Shown here one piece after another: positions 6,133-7,349 of a stretch of 7,349 bases of DNA; positions within the stretch are counted from its first letter, which is position 1; every line of letters begins with the position of its first letter. Origin of the DNA: Deltaproteobacteria bacterium. Lineage in GTDB: Bacteria > Desulfobacterota > DSM-4660 > Desulfatiglandales > Desulfatiglandaceae. Made by a program: the position numbers and the translations under genes. The notes below the pieces were generated by a model. It was not told the origin of the DNA and did not search any database. It saw only the letters and a list, made by a program, of their open reading frames with translations. The DNA lies in assembly GCA_003646995.1 (NCBI GenBank), contig QMLZ01000140.1, positions 1-7,349 of the forward strand, given 5' to 3'.

Positions 6133-7110
6133 TTGTTGAACCCAAAGACCCTTTCTCTCAGAACCATTTCAGAACAGAAACTTCACCATCACCACAATCA
6201 TTTTATAAACCCTTTCAGTGACGTTAGATACGGTAGTATTTGGAGGTTGCTCCGGTGGAAATTGCTTGGGAAAAACCACTTTAAGGAAATGTACAAAAAC
6301 GAGAGAGTTATGCCTGTTTCACTGGATTTCAGCACCTTGAATAGGACAGCGGATGCTGCTGTTACATTCATAAAACACTCCACCGTGCTCCTAACTTACC
6401 TCGGCAAAAACATCATTGTCGACCCCATATTTTTCGATCTATTTCATTTTGTAAAGGATTTTACCCCTCTGCACTTCGATCTATCAAGTATCCCCAAACC
6501 CGACATCATTTTGATTACCCATGGTCACTATGACCATCTGGATTTGCGCTCTTTAAAGAAGCTGCCTGAAGACAGCGTCGTCGTTGCCCCGTTGGGGTAC
6601 AATACATTGTTTACAACCGCAGGCTTCAAACAGATCATTTCCCTGGACTGGTTTGAAACCTACTGTGTAGGCGAAATAGAAATAACGTTGTTGCCATCAA
6701 ACCACTGGACCATGAGGAATCCCTTGGCCGGGCCCAACAGGGGCTTGTGGGGATCGTTTTTGATCAGGGCCCACTCCGTGGCCCCACCCATATTCATATC
6801 CGGGGATACTGGATATTTTGGAGGCTTTAAAGAAATAGGGAATGAATTCGATATTGACCTTGCCATCATCAACCTCGGCGCGTATGAACCCCGGTGGTTT
6901 ATGGCCCAAAGCCACCTTAACCCTCCTGAGGCCGCCAGGGCTTTCCTGGATCTGGGTGCCAAGAAGCTAATGATAGTTCACTGGGGAACCTTCCGACTCG
7001 GTGATGAGCCGGTCTACTTACCTCCTATTAGAATTGCAGAAGAGATGCAAAGCCTGGGCCTGGGAGATCGGCTGGTACGTATCCGGCACGGCGAAACAAT
7101 TTTTTTATGA
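6133..7110 (+). CDS. MBL-fold metal-dependent hydrolase, NAPE-PLD/UlaG-like
   Basis: From TTG 6133 this is a 325-residue metallo-beta-lactamase-fold enzyme; numbering below is from the longer frame opening at TTG 6055 (351 residues). The zinc-binding signature THGHYDHLD (155-163) supplies His156, His158, Asp160 and His161. Further ligands or motifs are PSNHWTMR (214-221, His217), ISGDTGYFGGF (248-258, bridging Asp251), AYEPRWFM (276-283) and IVHWGTF (307-313, His309). The SNHWT-R and AYEPRWFM stretches are characteristic of the N-acylphosphatidylethanolamine phospholipase D-like branch, so a phosphodiester lipid or similar ester is a possible substrate, but bacterial members are mostly uncharacterised. 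Family homology begins near HHHHNHFINPF (44-54). No ATG exists before it; TTG 6133 has GGTGA 4 nt upstream, whereas TTG 6055 has no ribosome binding site but adds a hydrophobic stretch. Confidence 0.88.
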   Translation: MLNPKTLSLRTISEQKLHHHHNHFINPFSDVRYGSIWRLLRWKLLGKNHFKEMYKNERVMPVSLDFSTLNRTADAAVTFIKHSTVLLTYLGKNIIVDPIFFDLFHFVKDFTPLHFDLSSIPKPDIILITHGHYDHLDLRSLKKLPEDSVVVAPLGYNTLFTTAGFKQIISLDWFETYCVGEIEITLLPSNHWTMRNPLAGPNRGLWGSFLIRAHSVAPPIFISGDTGYFGGFKEIGNEFDIDLAIINLGAYEPRWFMAQSHLNPPEAARAFLDLGAKKLMIVHWGTFRLGDEPVYLPPIRIAEEMQSLGLGDRLVRIRHGETIFL

Positions 7111-7171
7111 CTCCATCCCGCTCCTATATTACTCCTTATCCTTCACATCAACTTTTCAATTCTCCCTTGTC

Positions 7172-7201
7172 TCCGATCCGTCCAATGGACCGAAGCTCGG
7201 A
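7172..7201. repeat. Two-part hairpin downstream of the MBL-fold gene
   Basis: TCCGA (7172-7176) pairs with TCGGA (7197-7201), and inside it GTCC (7180-7183) pairs with GGAC (7187-7190) around an AAT loop, with unpaired bases between the stems. No U-run follows directly, so it is at best an imperfect terminator or a processing structure. It is the clearest secondary structure in the first half of the 227-bp gene-free gap 7111-7337. Confidence 0.35.
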
Positions 7202-7260
7202 AACCTGCACCCAGCCTAGCTCAACAGTGTAATAAAAAAACCATATTTTTAAATTTTGAG

Positions 7261-7290
7261 TTGAAAACAATAACTGGATTTGCTAATTAA
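7261..7290 (+). promoter_or_regulatory. Candidate promoter for the gene starting at 7338
   Basis: TTGAAA (7261-7266, 5 of 6 matches) lies 17 nt before an AT-rich TAATTA (7284-7289) preceded by TGC, as in extended -10 promoters, although the -10 itself is a poor match. The surrounding 7230-7290 is very AT-rich, as expected upstream of a well-expressed gene. The -10 overlaps the left arm of an inverted repeat. Confidence 0.4.
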
Positions 7291-7307
7291 CGCGCAAACG
7301 CGGTTAA
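7287..7307. repeat. Inverted repeat, possible operator
   Basis: TTAACGCG (7287-7294) and CGCGGTTAA (7299-7307) form an 8-bp inverted repeat around a CAAA loop, with one bulged G at 7302. It also contains AACGCG twice as a direct repeat. It overlaps the candidate -10 and lies about 30 nt before ATG 7338, a position suited to an operator or a leader hairpin. Confidence 0.45.
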
Positions 7308-7337
7308 CCCCAATTCCACTAAAGAAAGGAGGGCGCA

Positions 7338-7349
7338 ATGAATAAAGCG
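7338..7349 (+). CDS. Start of next gene (MNKA...), possibly HU-type DNA-binding protein
   Basis: Only four codons, ATG AAT AAA GCG, are visible before the window ends. They are preceded by a perfect AGGAGG ribosome binding site (7327-7332) with a 5-nt spacer, and by a candidate promoter and inverted repeat, so a highly translated gene very likely begins here. MNKA is a frequent opening of bacterial HU proteins (MNKAELI and similar), which makes HU a reasonable guess, but four residues cannot establish it. Confidence 0.55.

Noticed and set aside
7172..7201. Intrinsic terminator for the MBL-fold gene
   Set aside because: The hairpin is interrupted and no T-run follows, so it is listed only as a repeat.
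7001..7219. 72-codon open frame on the + strand overlapping the end of the MBL-fold gene
   Set aside because: It begins inside the conserved gene in another frame, and the downstream part has low-complexity Ser/Phe/Tyr composition typical of non-coding DNA.

Overview
The window reads as a compact stretch of bacterial chromosome with moderate GC content, most likely from a member of the Desulfobacterota (the former Deltaproteobacteria). That assignment is an inference. It rests on a selenocysteine-containing SelD, the YedF selenium-metabolism marker, a small CxCC redox protein of the DUF1858 type and the overall protein style. No mobile element, CRISPR array, tRNA or rRNA gene was seen.

Region 1 (1-2158, + strand) is the selenium block. 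It starts with the 3' end of a YbaK-type Cys-tRNA(Pro) deacylase, followed by yedF (TusA-like plus DsrE-like domains), a 75-residue CxCC protein and selD (selenophosphate synthetase). The selD gene is the main point of the window. An in-frame UGA at 1160-1162 occupies the catalytic Cys/Sec position, and a two-part hairpin resembling a bacterial SECIS follows it. The true start is ATG 1109. Reading from the later ATG at 1208 loses the active-site loop. SelD makes selenophosphate, the selenium donor for Sec-tRNA, and here it needs selenocysteine itself. YedF and the CxCC protein are plausible sulfur/selenium handling partners.

Region 2 (2167-3839 or 3911, - strand) holds a serine hydrolase of the class C beta-lactamase/penicillin-binding-protein fold, followed by an uncharacterised charged, helical 170-residue protein. 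It meets selD tail to tail with 8 nt between stop codons.

Region 3 (3993-5601) holds a TraB/PrgY-family membrane protein on the + strand and an unknown 154-residue protein on the - strand. Their 3' ends overlap by 26 bp. The unknown gene diverges from a 99-residue protein with a possible ribbon-helix-helix shape (5674-5973), and candidate promoters for both directions lie in the 72-bp gap.

Region 4 (5974-7349) contains a metallo-beta-lactamase-fold hydrolase of the NAPE-PLD/UlaG-like type, probably started from TTG. A 227-bp gap follows with two inverted repeats and a candidate promoter, then a strong ribosome binding site and the first four codons (MNKA) of the next gene, possibly an HU-type DNA-binding protein.
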